A DNA stretch of 64,000 bases, from contig CAVYYV010000006.1 of assembly GCA_963772815.1 (NCBI GenBank), positions 62,001 through 126,000 on the forward strand. The letters are read 5' to 3'. The stretch is from DATFFO01 sp963772815. GTDB taxonomy: Bacteria > Actinomycetota > Acidimicrobiia > Spongiisociales > ZC4RG35. Below, piece by piece: positions 42,371 to 56,011 of this stretch (position 1 is the first letter of the stretch; each line of letters starts with the position of its first letter). Below the pieces are notes generated by a model. That model did not search any database, was not told the origin of the DNA, and saw nothing but the letters and a program-made list of their open reading frames with translations. A program made the translations under genes and the position numbers.

Positions 42371-43690
42371 TCAGGTCCGATTGCGATTCGGGTGGGTCAA
42401 GAGACCGGCCAGCAGCAAAGCGGCATCGAGCCTCAAGCCGCGATGCCCGGACGGGGCAATCACCGTGTCGAGACCGATCCGTTCCGCCTCCTCCCGTCTG
42501 CGGGACTCGTAGGCCACCTGGCGAACCTCGCCCGCCAGGCCGATCTCCCCCCACGCCGCCACCGCTCCCAAGGGCACATCGAGCACAGACGAGGCAATGG
42601 CGAGGGCGATGGGGAGGTCGCAGCCCGGCTCGCTCACCTTCCACCCGCCCACCACGTTCACGTACACGTCCTTGGCGAGGGCATCGACCGCACCGTGCCG
42701 GGACAGCACGGCCAGGATCTGATGCACCCGGGCCGACTCCACCCCCCGCACCGAGCGACGGGGCTGGGTGTATTTGGTGTCGTTGGTCAGGGCCTGGATC
42801 TCCACCAGCACGGACCTGCGCCCCTCCACGGCGGGGAAGGCGATGGTGCCGGCCACGGTCGACTCCCAGTCGGACAGGAACGCCTTGGACGGGTCCTCGA
42901 CCACCCGCATGCCGTCGGCCGTCATCTCGAACATCCCCACCACATGGGTGGCCCCGTAGCGGTTCTTGAGGCAGCGAAGGGCACGCAGACCGCGGTCGGG
43001 GTCTCCCTCGAGGTAGAGGACGACGTCGACCATGTGCTCCACCAGCTTTGGGCCCGCGATGGTCCCGTCTTTGGTGACGTGGCCTACCAGCACGGTGGCC
43101 ACCCCCTGCTCCTTGGCGAAGCGGATGAGCCGGGCGGCGCTCTCCCGAACCTGGGCCACGCCCCCCGGCCCGCCCGAGATCTCCGAGACGCTCACCGTTT
43201 GAATGGAATCGACCACCATCAGGTTGGGCAGGTCGGCTGCGGCCGCCGCCAGGATCCGGTCGACGTCTTCGTCCGCCACGAGCGTGATCCCTGGGCCTGC
43301 CACGGCCAGCCGCTCGGCGCGCATGGCCACCTGTTGCGCCGACTCCTCTGCAGACACCATGAGGGTCTTCTTGCCCATCGCCGCCAGCGCACCGGCTGCT
43401 TGCAGCAGAAGCGTCGACTTCCCCACCCCGGGCTCGCCACCCACCAGACACACCGACCCTGCCACCAGACCGCCGCCCAGCACCCGGTCCAGCTCGGAAA
43501 TGCCCGTCTGCGCCCTGCCCCGGTCGAGGGAACCGACCTGGGCCAGGTCGACGCTGCGGGCCGGAGTCGTTCGGCGCTTCTTGGCGGAGGTGGCCGCCTC
43601 TTCCACCAGCGGCTCCTGAGTCAGGCATTGGGGGCAGAACCCCATCCACTTACTCGACTGGTGACCGCAGTTATCACATCGGAAGGCCAT
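42371..43690 (-). CDS. radA: DNA repair protein RadA
   Basis: A 439-residue protein. The N-terminal zinc finger is CDNCGHQSSKWMGFCPQC. Walker A is GEPGVGKSTLLLQ and the RadA-specific motif is LKNRYGATHVVGMFEM. The C-terminal Lon-like domain includes DLPIALAIASSVLDVPLG. RadA processes branched DNA intermediates in homologous recombination. It lies 14 bp upstream of disA, a conserved pair. Confidence 0.95.
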   Translation of the reverse strand: MAFRCDNCGHQSSKWMGFCPQCLTQEPLVEEAATSAKKRRTTPARSVDLAQVGSLDRGRAQTGISELDRVLGGGLVAGSVCLVGGEPGVGKSTLLLQAAGALAAMGKKTLMVSAEESAQQVAMRAERLAVAGPGITLVADEDVDRILAAAAADLPNLMVVDSIQTVSVSEISGGPGGVAQVRESAARLIRFAKEQGVATVLVGHVTKDGTIAGPKLVEHMVDVVLYLEGDPDRGLRALRCLKNRYGATHVVGMFEMTADGMRVVEDPSKAFLSDWESTVAGTIAFPAVEGRRSVLVEIQALTNDTKYTQPRRSVRGVESARVHQILAVLSRHGAVDALAKDVYVNVVGGWKVSEPGCDLPIALAIASSVLDVPLGAVAAWGEIGLAGEVRQVAYESRRREEAERIGLDTVIAPSGHRGLRLDAALLLAGLLTHPNRNRT

Positions 43691-43754
43691 GGTCAGCGAT
43701 CGTATCGGTCCTGGGTGACAGGTTCACGTCCAACCGGACCAATGGGAGAAGAAA

Positions 43755-43877
43755 TCAGGAACGGCGCCGGTTGTAACCCCACCACACGACGCCGATCACG
43801 ACGGCGAGCAACACGAGGGCACCGATCACCGAGGCCGGCGTCCACGGTTCGGCAGTGATGATCGGCCAAACTGTCAC
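43755..43877 (-). CDS. Possible single-helix small membrane protein
   Basis: A 40-codon ORF (GTG start) with one hydrophobic helix, VIGALVLLAVVIGVVWWGY, and a basic tail NRRRS, a typical inner-membrane topology. No clear ribosome binding site is visible, and the reading frame extends upstream without homology. It diverges from the zinc-ribbon gene. It is a weak candidate for a genuine small protein. Confidence 0.35.
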   Translation of the reverse strand: MTVWPIITAEPWTPASVIGALVLLAVVIGVVWWGYNRRRS

Positions 43878-43965
43878 GGCGTGGCACAATACCCGATGGG
43901 TGGCGGTCGAATTGGATCGGCCGCGCCCCGACGAAGGCCCGGCCAAGGAGCCTGGAAGGAGAAAT

Positions 43966-44916
43966 GTGGCCAGACACGTGTGTCCCGAATGCGGCGCCAC
44001 GGTCACCGGTGTAGAACAGTTTTGCCCCACCTGTGGGACGTTTCTCGACTATGACGAGGAGCCCGCCGGCTCCAACGACTACGAACAGTTCGAGCTGGGT
44101 GCGGTCCCCCCGCCCCCCGAGGATTTCGGGCCCCGGTCCCGCGAGATTCCCTGCCCCTCGTGCGGGGCGCTCAACGCTCCCGGCAACCGACACTGCGAGG
44201 AGTGTGGGGCTCGCCTGTCACAAGGCCCACTCCCCGCCGCTCCCCGCCCCGCCGTGCAGGCCACCGCCGGCGTGCGGGCCGTGATCGCCATCGGTGGCCT
44301 GCTTCTGGGCGTAATCATCATCGCCCTCCTGTTCCAGCTCTTCGGAGGCAGCTCTCCGACCGACACCACCACCGCCGCCGCCGATGGCTCCACCACCAGC
44401 ACGACCGAGATCCAGCCCGCCGTCCTCGATCCGCTCGACGTCTCGTGCAGCGTCGAAGGGCTCGGTTCGTTCGTGTGCAACAACTTGATCTCCGGCACCG
44501 AGGCCACATATCAGGTGAAGTGGCCCGATCTGGAGGCGAGCGGCGAGAAGCTCAGCATCACGATTCGCTTCCGCACGGCGGTGGCCATCTCCCGCATCGA
44601 CTGGAAGAACCTTGCCGGCGACGAGACCCGATTCAAGCGCAATTACAAGGCCCGGGCCCTCACCATCTCCTCGGATGACTCGGTGGTGGATGTGCAGAGG
44701 GACCTCGAAAACTCGCCGGGCGTCCAGCAGATCCCATTCTCCTCTCTCAACACCAACCAGGTGACCATCACGGTCAACAGCGTGTGGGATGCAGAGCTGG
44801 TCGACGGCAACGTGTTTACCGAGCTGGCCATCGACGAGATCCAGGTAATCGGCCGCCCCGCCGAGACTATCACCCCCACCGAATCGACCACCCCGGCCGA
44901 GACCACCACCCCCTGA
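43966..44916 (+). CDS. Double zinc-ribbon membrane protein with an extracytoplasmic domain
   Basis: A 316-residue protein. Two zinc ribbons are near the N-terminus (CPECGATV..FCPTCG and CPSCGALN..CEECG). One transmembrane helix (VIAIGGLLLGVIIIALLFQLF) follows near residue 105, then a Thr/Ser linker. The C-terminal domain (LSITIRFRTAVAISRIDWKNL, VQQIPFSSLNTNQVTITVNSVW) looks like a discoidin/galactose-binding beta sandwich. The protein ends in a Thr/Pro tail. I chose GTG at 43966 because GGAAGGAG precedes it. The function is unknown. Confidence 0.75.
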   Translation: MARHVCPECGATVTGVEQFCPTCGTFLDYDEEPAGSNDYEQFELGAVPPPPEDFGPRSREIPCPSCGALNAPGNRHCEECGARLSQGPLPAAPRPAVQATAGVRAVIAIGGLLLGVIIIALLFQLFGGSSPTDTTTAAADGSTTSTTEIQPAVLDPLDVSCSVEGLGSFVCNNLISGTEATYQVKWPDLEASGEKLSITIRFRTAVAISRIDWKNLAGDETRFKRNYKARALTISSDDSVVDVQRDLENSPGVQQIPFSSLNTNQVTITVNSVWDAELVDGNVFTELAIDEIQVIGRPAETITPTESTTPAETTTP

Positions 44917-44986
44917 TCCTGGTTCTGGCGCGACATTCAGGGCACAGATGTCGGGAATGTCGCGCGGAAACGGTCTCGGGATCCCC

Positions 44987-46279
44987 TCAGCCCTTGATGT
45001 AGGGCTGTCCGTCAGCGGCGGGGGGACGAGCCCGCCCCACCAGGCCCGCCACCACGATGACGGTGGCCACGTAGGGAAGCATCAGCATGAACTCGGAGGG
45101 GATAGCGGTGCCGAGAATGGCCACCTTCTGGGCCAAGGCTCCCGAGAAGCCGAACACCAGGCCGGCGGCCAGGGCACCGAATGGCATCCAGCGCCCGAAG
45201 ATCATGGCGGCCAGGCCGATGAATCCGATGCCCCCGGTCATGTTCTGCTCGAAGCGAGAGACCTGGGCCAGGGCCAGGAACGCACCGCCGAACCCGGCGA
45301 TCATGCCACCCAGGATCACGTTGCGATACCGCACCCTCAAGACGTTGATGCCCAGCGTGTCGGCCGCCTTGGGATGCTCGCCCACCGCCCGGGCTCGCAG
45401 GCCCCATCGGGTGCGGAAGAAGGCGAAGTGGAGGAACACGACCAGCAGCAACGTCACATACACGAAGAAGGTGTGGTCGAAGAACATGGGGCCGATCACC
45501 GGAATGTCGGCCAGCAGGGGGAGGCGCCAGCTCGACACCCGGGCGGGAGCGTTGAGGTCCTGGGCCTGGGACAGAACGCGACTGGCAAGGAACGAGGTCA
45601 GGCCGAGAGCGAAGATGTTGATCACCACCCCGACGATGATCTGGTCGACCCGGAAACGTATCGCCAGCCAGGCCAGGCCGGCGCCCAGCAACGCTCCGAT
45701 GGCCAGTGCCCCGACTACGCCGACGATGGTCCCGAAAGCGCTGGACAGAACGGTGGCGACGAATGCCGAGGCGAGCAGCTGACCCTCGATCCCGATGTTG
45801 ATGACCCCGGCCTTCTCACAGGTGAGACCGGTGAGGGCTCCCAGGGTGATGACGACCGATGAGATGACGGTCGAGCGCAGCATCCCAACCATGGAGAACT
45901 GGCTCCCCGCCGCCGCCCAGGCCAGGAAGGAGAGGACGAACAGCAACAGGCCCACACCGAGGATCGGGTTGGTCCAGGAGAGTCTCTGGCGCCGCAACCG
46001 CTCCGCCCCCAGCAGGGCGAGGATCACGGCCACGATCATCGAGAAGAGTCGCGAATCGATGGTCCAGGCCAGGCCCTGGAAGTGATCGGAGGGGAGGCTC
46101 AGGTTGAAGGTGGACTGGGCGTCGCCGGGGACCCCGAAAGCGAACACCCACATCACCACCACCGCCAGTGCGAGGAGGATGATGCCGATGATGGTGGCCC
46201 GGCGCTCGTCGACGCTGGTGCGCACCACGACCTTATCCTCGATCTGGGTCGGTGCAGCCGTGGCCGTCATCAACCCCAC
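44987..46279 (-). CDS. Nucleoside-type ABC transporter permease (COG1079)
   Basis: A 430-residue membrane protein of the permease family associated with BMP binding proteins. It has a hydrophilic N-terminus and about ten helices. The family stretch TCEKAGVINIGIEGQLLASAFVA is clear, as is the coupling loop region GLRARAVGEHPKAADTLGINVLRVRY. It overlaps the upstream permease by ten bases. Both belong to the BMP operon and most likely form a heterodimer. Confidence 0.9.
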   Translation of the reverse strand: MGLMTATAAPTQIEDKVVVRTSVDERRATIIGIILLALAVVVMWVFAFGVPGDAQSTFNLSLPSDHFQGLAWTIDSRLFSMIVAVILALLGAERLRRQRLSWTNPILGVGLLLFVLSFLAWAAAGSQFSMVGMLRSTVISSVVITLGALTGLTCEKAGVINIGIEGQLLASAFVATVLSSAFGTIVGVVGALAIGALLGAGLAWLAIRFRVDQIIVGVVINIFALGLTSFLASRVLSQAQDLNAPARVSSWRLPLLADIPVIGPMFFDHTFFVYVTLLLVVFLHFAFFRTRWGLRARAVGEHPKAADTLGINVLRVRYRNVILGGMIAGFGGAFLALAQVSRFEQNMTGGIGFIGLAAMIFGRWMPFGALAAGLVFGFSGALAQKVAILGTAIPSEFMLMLPYVATVIVVAGLVGRARPPAADGQPYIKG

Positions 46280-47477
46280 CCGCTAGAGACCCCGGCGGTC
46301 CGCTCCGGACCAGCCTTGATCCGGTAGATGGCCCTGACCAGGGCGGGGGCGGCCACGAACACGACTATGAGTGCCTGGAGCACCACGACCAGATCGATCG
46401 GTATCTGAGCAGCTCCCTGCATCTCACGGCCCCCGGCGGCCAACGCCCCGAATAGCAGAGCAGCCCATATCACGCCGATCGGATGGGATCGACCCAGCAG
46501 CGCCACGGTGATGGCGTCGAACCCGATCAAGCCGGCCAGGGCGGGAGTGACCTTGTGGGGAGCCAGGCCCATGAGCTGATTGGCCCCGGCCATTCCGGCA
46601 AACCCACCCGCCAGGGCCATGGCCAAAGTGATGATGAGCGGCACGCTCATCCCCGCGTAGCGACCGGCGTTCTGGTTGGCCCCCACCGCTCGAAACTCGA
46701 AGCCGACCGACGATCGATACAGGAGCCAGTAGAGGAAGAAAGCCGCCGCCACGGCAATGAGGATCCCGATCGTGACCCGATAATTCGACCCGAACAGGTG
46801 GGGCAGAGTGGCCGTGTTGGCGATCGCCGCCGACTGGGGGTTGTTTCGGCCCGGATCCTGGAACAGGGGGACGGTCAACAGCCACTGGACCAGGAACGAG
46901 GCGATGAAATTGAACATGATGGTGGTGATCACTTCATGGGCCCCGGTCCGGGCTTTGAGCAAACCGGCGATGCCGCCCCACACCATTCCGCCCAGCAGAC
47001 CCGCCAGCAGAGCCAACGGGATGTGGATGAAGGAGGGTGCGCTGACATACAACCCCACCCAGAGAGCAGCCATGCCGCCGATCAACATCTGCCCCTGGGC
47101 ACCGATGTTGAACAGCCCTGCCCGGAAGCCGAGGGCGATACCCAGCCCGGCCAAGGCCAACGGCGTCGCGGCGAACAACGTCTCAGAGATGGCATAGACG
47201 GATCCGACCGAGCCCCTGAAGAGTGCCCGGTACGCAAGGCTGATCTCGTGACCCATCGAACCCAGGGCCTTGCCCGGCTCGCTGAACAGCGTGGGCAGGA
47301 CCTGGACGTCTGACAGGGCGATGATGATGGCCCCGATCACCAGGGCGCTGACCAGAGCCAGGGCGGGGACGAGGAGAGACCTGAGCAGCGAGGTCCCCAC
47401 CCCGGTTATGGACTGAAAGGTCGAGCTCTGCTCCGTCTTGGTGTCCTCGGCCGGTGTGGTTTGATTCTCGGGGGAGG

Positions 47478-47481
<4 letters not shown>
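46270..47481 (-). CDS. Nucleoside-type ABC transporter permease (COG4603)
   Basis: A 403-residue permease. GFRAGLFNIGAQGQMLIGGMAALWVG is the hallmark of this family, together with WGGIAGLLKARTGAHEVITTIMFNFIA and FRAVGANQNAGRYAGMS. The N-terminal 30 residues are polar. It overlaps the ATPase gene by four bases upstream and the second permease downstream, so all are translationally coupled. Confidence 0.9.
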
Positions 47482-48980
<1,499 letters not shown>

Positions 48981-49024
48981 GCCAGCTCCTTGACCTCTCG
49001 AACGCTCCCGGTACCTTAGAACAA

Positions 49025-49059
49025 GAGAGCCCCCGGTGGTCTCAGCACCGGGGGCTCTC
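49025..49059 (-). terminator. Strong hairpin after the BMP binding-protein gene
   Basis: GAGAGCCCCCGGTG (49025-49038) and CACCGGGGGCTCTC (49046-49059) form a 14-bp perfect stem with a 7-base loop. It lies between the BMP gene stop and the ATPase start. As with the liv operon, it probably lowers transcription of the downstream membrane parts relative to the binding protein. Confidence 0.8.
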
Positions 49060-49081
49060 GGGTATCGACAGACGTCCCTGA

Positions 49082-50251
49082 TCAGCCGACGTCGAAGTTG
49101 GCGGCGTCGATCTTGCCGTCCTTGATGTCCTGGAGGATCTGCTGCACCTCGGAGTCCAGCTCGGCCGGCACCTTGTCCGCCCAGGAGTGGTAGGGGGCGA
49201 GGCCGACACCGTCGTTGGCCAGGTTGCCCACCACCTTGCCTGCGGTCCAGTTGCCGGCATAGTCGTCCTGGATGGACCGCTCGACCTGCACGGTGATGTT
49301 CTTCTCGATCGTGGTCAGCCACAGATCCTGATACTCGGCAGGAGCTGCGTTGTAGGCATCCTGGTCCACACCGATCAGGGCGGCATCGAGGCCGCGGTCC
49401 TGGATGGCGGTGCCGCAGGGCAGGTTGATGGCGCCACCGACGGGCAGGATGATGTCGGCTCCCTCGTCGAGGAGACTCTCACAGGTGGCACGCACCTTGG
49501 GATCGGCCGGGTCGAAACTACCCGTGAAGGTCCCGTCCTGTTTGGCGACGTCCCAACCCAGCACCGTCACGTTGGTGCCCTTGACCTCGTTGTAGTGCGC
49601 CACACCGCGGGTGAGCCCATCCAAGAAGATGGACACGGTGGGGATGTTGAGCCCTCCGTAGGTGCCGATCGTGCCGGACTGGCTCACGCCCGCAGCCAGG
49701 TAACCGGCGGCGTAGGCGGCCTCGTCGGTCTGGAAGACCAGCTGGCGAATGTTGGGAATGTCGTCGGGGTAGCTGAAGTCGACAATCGTGAAGTGGACGT
49801 CGGGGTTGTCCTGGGCATACTGCTGGGTGGCGTCACCGAGCTGGTACCCCACCGTCACGATGTGCTGGGCGCCCTGGCTCAGGCACTGGTCGAGGTTGGG
49901 GGCATAGTCGGCCTCCACGGACGACTCCAGCAGAATCGGGTCGGGCTGGGCGTAGCCGGCGTCGACAGAGTCGAGCACACCCTGCCAGGCCGAAGCGTTG
50001 AAGCTGCGGTCGTCGACACCGGCCAGGTCGGTAACCAGGCAGGTCTTGACCGCGGTGCCGGTCATGGCTTCGGTGGTCGAGGTCATGGCCTGGGTGGTCG
50101 AGGTCATGGCCTGGGTGGTCGAGGTCATGGCCTGGGTGGTCGGCGTGGATGCCTGAGTGGTCTGGGTGGTCTCGGTGCCCGCGCCGCCGCAGGCCACGAC
50201 CGCCAAGGCCAGGGCTGCGAACAGCGCGAGCAATCGTATAGGTTTTCTCAC
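49082..50251 (-). CDS. BMP-family substrate-binding lipoprotein (nucleoside type)
   Basis: A 389-residue lipoprotein. The signal peptide ends at ALAVVACGG. A linker with repeated QAMTSTT units follows. The mature domain has BMP-family motifs: LVTDLAGVDDRSFNASAWQGV (the DxGGxxDxSFN-like start), VGYQLGDATQQYAQDNPDVHFTIVDF and AAYAAGYLAAGVSQSGTIGTYGG. It is the first gene of a four-gene importer. Members bind nucleosides or related purines; the ligand here is not known. Confidence 0.9.
   Translation of the reverse strand: MRKPIRLLALFAALALAVVACGGAGTETTQTTQASTPTTQAMTSTTQAMTSTTQAMTSTTEAMTGTAVKTCLVTDLAGVDDRSFNASAWQGVLDSVDAGYAQPDPILLESSVEADYAPNLDQCLSQGAQHIVTVGYQLGDATQQYAQDNPDVHFTIVDFSYPDDIPNIRQLVFQTDEAAYAAGYLAAGVSQSGTIGTYGGLNIPTVSIFLDGLTRGVAHYNEVKGTNVTVLGWDVAKQDGTFTGSFDPADPKVRATCESLLDEGADIILPVGGAINLPCGTAIQDRGLDAALIGVDQDAYNAAPAEYQDLWLTTIEKNITVQVERSIQDDYAGNWTAGKVVGNLANDGVGLAPYHSWADKVPAELDSEVQQILQDIKDGKIDAANFDVG
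50060..50146. repeat. 21-bp tandem repeat in the lipoprotein linker
   Basis: Four near-identical 21-bp units (GAGGTCATGGCCTGGGTGGTC on the plus strand; the last is degenerate). They encode Q-A-M-T-S-T-T repeats in the linker between the lipid anchor and the binding domain. In-frame copy-number changes would only alter linker length. Confidence 0.85.
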
Positions 50252-50373
50252 TTGATTTCCTCCACAGTATGAGTTGGCGGATAGCCCTCCGCCGCGCGCG
50301 GAAGCTTAGTGAATCGACGCCCCAAGGCCCAGCCACAACAGCCCGATTTCGGTCCCTTCCCGGGACCGAATCC

Positions 50374-51027
50374 TCATCCCTCCACGTTGAGAGGAGTGGG
50401 TTTGACGAGGTAGATCCAGGGGATCGAGATCAGGGTGACCGCCCCCTTGAGGATCACGTTGGCCCAGAAGATGGACCAGGCCAGGTCGGCAGGGAATACG
50501 CCGAAGACGACCGCGAGCCCCACGAACACACCCGAGTCGACCGGCACCGACACGGCGTTGGAGGACAGCACCCGTCCCCACTGCTTGCCCTGGCCCACGA
50601 TCCTCACCCAGGCGGAGTACACCTCGGTGTCGATCAGCTCCGAGACCACTTCGGCCGCGATCGAAGCCACCACGATGCCCCACACCGGCGAGAGGACCTC
50701 TCCGAAGAAGACCGTCTGGGGAGTGGAGGCGGCGGCGGGCAGCTTGGCGCTCACCCAGAACAGCAGGGCCATGCCCAGGTTCACGAATGCGGCCGTAACG
50801 ATCAGCGCCCGGGCGGCCGTCTTGCCGGCGATCTTGTGGACCAGATCCCGAAGCGTGAAGGTGAAGGGGTAGATCAGGGTCCCTGCATCGACGGCGAACC
50901 CCGCCAGCGTGACGATGCGCAGGGAGGCCACGTCGGCCAGGACCTGGGCGCCCATGTAGCTCCCAGCCACCACCATGAGGGCGATGAGGGCCCGGCGAGG
51001 CACGACTGGGCGGTTCGTCTCGATCAT
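50374..51027 (-). CDS. Queuosine precursor transporter (YhhQ/DUF165 family)
   Basis: A 217-residue membrane protein with six or so hydrophobic helices. It matches the YhhQ vitamin transporter family, which imports preQ0/preQ1: DAGTLIYPFTFTLRDLVHKIAGKTAAR is the conserved ECF-like signature, and EVVSELIDTEVYS with SSNAVSVPVDSGVFV follows. No queuosine biosynthesis genes are in this window. The ATG at 51027 gives the usual length. Confidence 0.9.
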   Translation of the reverse strand: MIETNRPVVPRRALIALMVVAGSYMGAQVLADVASLRIVTLAGFAVDAGTLIYPFTFTLRDLVHKIAGKTAARALIVTAAFVNLGMALLFWVSAKLPAAASTPQTVFFGEVLSPVWGIVVASIAAEVVSELIDTEVYSAWVRIVGQGKQWGRVLSSNAVSVPVDSGVFVGLAVVFGVFPADLAWSIFWANVILKGAVTLISIPWIYLVKPTPLNVEG

Positions 51028-51067
51028 TGGTGCCCTACTCAACCAGCGCCGTCTGGGGCGGCGCAAC

Positions 51068-51248
51068 CCTAGGAGTCTGCTGGATAATGCCGTTGCTCGG
51101 ATTGGCGGTCAGGCGCGCCAGCCGCAAGACCGAGGTTTCGCCACTCCTTGTGCCGGAATGGCGGGGCCGAGAACGGAGCGGGTGGTGATGCATGGTCGTC
51201 AAGATGGGTGACATGCATTGTCCAACGGGCTCCTAGGAGTCTGCTGGA
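51068..51248. repeat. 17-bp direct repeat pair and hairpin
   Basis: CCTAGGAGTCTGCTGGA occurs at 51068-51084 and again at 51232-51248. At the second copy AGGAGTC-TGCTG-GACTCCT (51236-51254) forms a 7-bp hairpin just beyond the acyltransferase stop and could be its terminator. Between the copies there is no gene that I recognise. The pair may be the scar of a small mobile element. Confidence 0.5.
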
Positions 51249-51256
51249 CTCCTGTA

Positions 51257-52579
51257 TCAATGGCGTTCGGCGCGACGGGCGCCACCGATCCCGCCTGCCA
51301 GAACGCCGATGATGGGGAGGGTGAGGATCAGGCCGTTGAGCCCGTCCTCGTCGGCGATCCCCAGTGCGGCCAGGAGCCCCAGCCCGGCGCAAACGCCCAC
51401 CACCGCCAGAACCGGACGCCAGGGTGCAGGTGCGGGTCGTCGGTCCCGTGCCGGCCTCTCGAAGCGGCCGAAGCCCACGATGAGCAGGGCCGTGACCGAA
51501 GCCAACACCAAATACCAGATGGGCCGGGTCAGCCACCAGGCCAACGAGAGCGGCGCCGGATGCAGCCCGAATCCCCCGGCCACGAGCGACAGGCCGATTA
51601 CGACCACCATGGCGGTGAGGTGCCAGAGATAGATGGTCATGATCTGCGCGTTGACCGCCACCACCGCACGCCACGGTCGAGACCGCAGCAGCCAGCGGCG
51701 CAAGGGTCCCTCCCCGGCCAGCGCCAGCCCGGCCTGGAACATGCCCAGGAAGACCAGCGTCACCCTGGGCGGGTACGAGTTGGTCACCTGGGCAGTGTCC
51801 AGGCCCACCATCGCCACCGGGTAGGGGCCTGCCCACACCAGGGCCAGGGTGGCGGCCAGGCCGAAGGCAGAGAGCCCCAGTCGATGCCACGTTCCCCCGA
51901 TCCGGTCGTCCAGCCAGGCGTACCCCAGCTGGTGGACCGTGCCCCACACGAACAGATAGTTGGCGAATCCGATCGCGACCCAGCCCATACCCAACGAGGC
52001 CAGGTCACACAGCCCGGCCGCCACCACCCCGAGAGTCACCGACCACCAGCCCATCCGCTCCCACAAGATCAACCCGGCGGGGGCGACCGTGACGATCACG
52101 ATGTAGGCGGCCAGGAACCAGGTCGGCACCAGGGCTACCTGGCTGGCCAGCTGAAGCATGTGCCAGTCCAGCCCCAGCCGCAGGCCGATCCAGCCTCCCA
52201 CCCCCCAGATGACGAGGAGGGGCACGACCGGCAGGACCAGCCGGCGAAGACGGCTCCGCAACCACCCACCGTACGTCTCGTGACGACGCCGGGCCGACCG
52301 CCAGGAGACTCCGTTGGCGTACCCACCCACGAAGAAGAACACCGGCATCACCTGCAGCACCCAGGTGGCCGGATGGGTCCATGTTGTCAACTCCAGGAGG
52401 TGGCCCGCCACCAGGTTTTCCCCGCGGACCGTCACCGCGGCCATCAGCCAATGGCCCAGCACCACGACGAGGATCGAGCCGGCCCGAAGGGCATCGACTG
52501 CGCGGTTGCGGTCGGCGCCGGTGGCATCGGCCATCTGGCGCACGCTGGCCATGAAACTCACAGACACATTTCTAGCCAT
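51257..52579 (-). CDS. Membrane acyltransferase family protein (OafA/OpgC-like)
   Basis: A 440-residue protein with about ten transmembrane helices. It begins RNRAVDALRAGSILVVVLGHWLMAAV, matching the acyltransferase-3 signature (R.xxLDxLRaxAIlxVvxxHxx). VLQVMPVFFFVGGYANGVSW follows, which is also conserved. Such enzymes O-acylate extracellular glycans or lipids. The C-terminal 50 residues are cytosolic/low-complexity. The substrate cannot be told, and the neighbours (YhhQ, M15 peptidase) do not point to one. Confidence 0.85.
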   Translation of the reverse strand: MARNVSVSFMASVRQMADATGADRNRAVDALRAGSILVVVLGHWLMAAVTVRGENLVAGHLLELTTWTHPATWVLQVMPVFFFVGGYANGVSWRSARRRHETYGGWLRSRLRRLVLPVVPLLVIWGVGGWIGLRLGLDWHMLQLASQVALVPTWFLAAYIVIVTVAPAGLILWERMGWWSVTLGVVAAGLCDLASLGMGWVAIGFANYLFVWGTVHQLGYAWLDDRIGGTWHRLGLSAFGLAATLALVWAGPYPVAMVGLDTAQVTNSYPPRVTLVFLGMFQAGLALAGEGPLRRWLLRSRPWRAVVAVNAQIMTIYLWHLTAMVVVIGLSLVAGGFGLHPAPLSLAWWLTRPIWYLVLASVTALLIVGFGRFERPARDRRPAPAPWRPVLAVVGVCAGLGLLAALGIADEDGLNGLILTLPIIGVLAGGIGGARRAERH

Positions 52580-52605
52580 TCAGGAGGAGTCGCGGCCCGC
52601 TTGTG

Positions 52606-53283
52606 TCAGCGCGGGCGGGCGTCGGATGCGGCGTAGCTCCGAGCCGGGGGGAGTGGCAGAGGAAGGGCGTCGGTAACCCCGCCCCACTCCCAATGCCAGG
52701 GCTCACGTGTGGCACGGCCGCATTCTGCCCAGGCTGGGTGCACCCAGCCGAAGCGACTGCCGTTCTCCTGCAGCCATCGGTACTGGGAGTCGTGACAGGA
52801 GAGGACCCGTCTTCCGTTCCCGAAGTCGATCGCCCGTCCCCAGCCGTGATTGGAGCGGCCCGGAGTGGCGATGGGAGGGCCGGAGCAAGAACGCACCTTC
52901 CGCACCCCTGTCACCACCTCTTCACCAGTGAGAGGGTCGGTGCGCGTCACCTCCTCCTGTTCGATCGGGCAGCGGCGGTCGTAGGCCTCCGTCTGCGCCG
53001 AGTAGCTCCGATAGCAGTAATGAGGCACCAGCGTCACTCCGTCGGCGCGGGCCGCCTCCAGCATCAGGGACAGGGTGTACGCCGCGTCCCGCTCGAGGAG
53101 GCAGCTACCCACCTCGATCATTCGCACGCTGAGCATGTCACCGTTGTGGAACCCGGCCTGGATCAGATCGGCCGTGTACGCCTCATCGGTGATCGGGTGA
53201 TAGTCGGCGTCGCCGACTGCTCCCCAAGCCGGGAGGGCGAGGAGCAGAAGGACCGTGAAAATGGCGTAGAACCGTTTGGGCAT
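52606..53283 (-). CDS. M15-family D-alanyl-D-alanine carboxypeptidase
   Basis: A 225-residue secreted peptidase with an N-terminal signal peptide (FYAIFTVLLLLALPAWGA). The zinc-site motif SNHGWGRAIDFG has the His and Asp ligands in the VanY/DacB-type order SxHxxGxAxD. The third ligand motif is EPWHWEWGG near the C-terminus. HYCYRSYSAQTEAYDRR is also conserved. It trims peptidoglycan stem peptides outside the cell. Two Cys pairs suggest disulfides. The ATG at 53283 is preferred to a GTG three codons earlier. Confidence 0.9.
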   Translation of the reverse strand: MPKRFYAIFTVLLLLALPAWGAVGDADYHPITDEAYTADLIQAGFHNGDMLSVRMIEVGSCLLERDAAYTLSLMLEAARADGVTLVPHYCYRSYSAQTEAYDRRCPIEQEEVTRTDPLTGEEVVTGVRKVRSCSGPPIATPGRSNHGWGRAIDFGNGRRVLSCHDSQYRWLQENGSRFGWVHPAWAECGRATREPWHWEWGGVTDALPLPLPPARSYAASDARPR

Positions 53284-53355
53284 GAACCCCACTCAAAGGC
53301 GGTAACCACGCGCATATCGGCGTACTCCATGCCCAACTTGAGCCTGATCAGGGCC

Positions 53356-55863
<2,508 letters not shown>

Positions 55864-56011
55864 TTGTCAGCCTCCCTGGCAGAGGTCGGACTCGTATTGT
55901 ACCCGCTGCCGACGGTACCACCATGTCTGTGATGTGAGTCGGCCGGCAACGGTCTTTCGTCACAGTTACATCGGCACTTCGAGTATGCCCCATAAGCCGT
56001 ACCTGGATACG

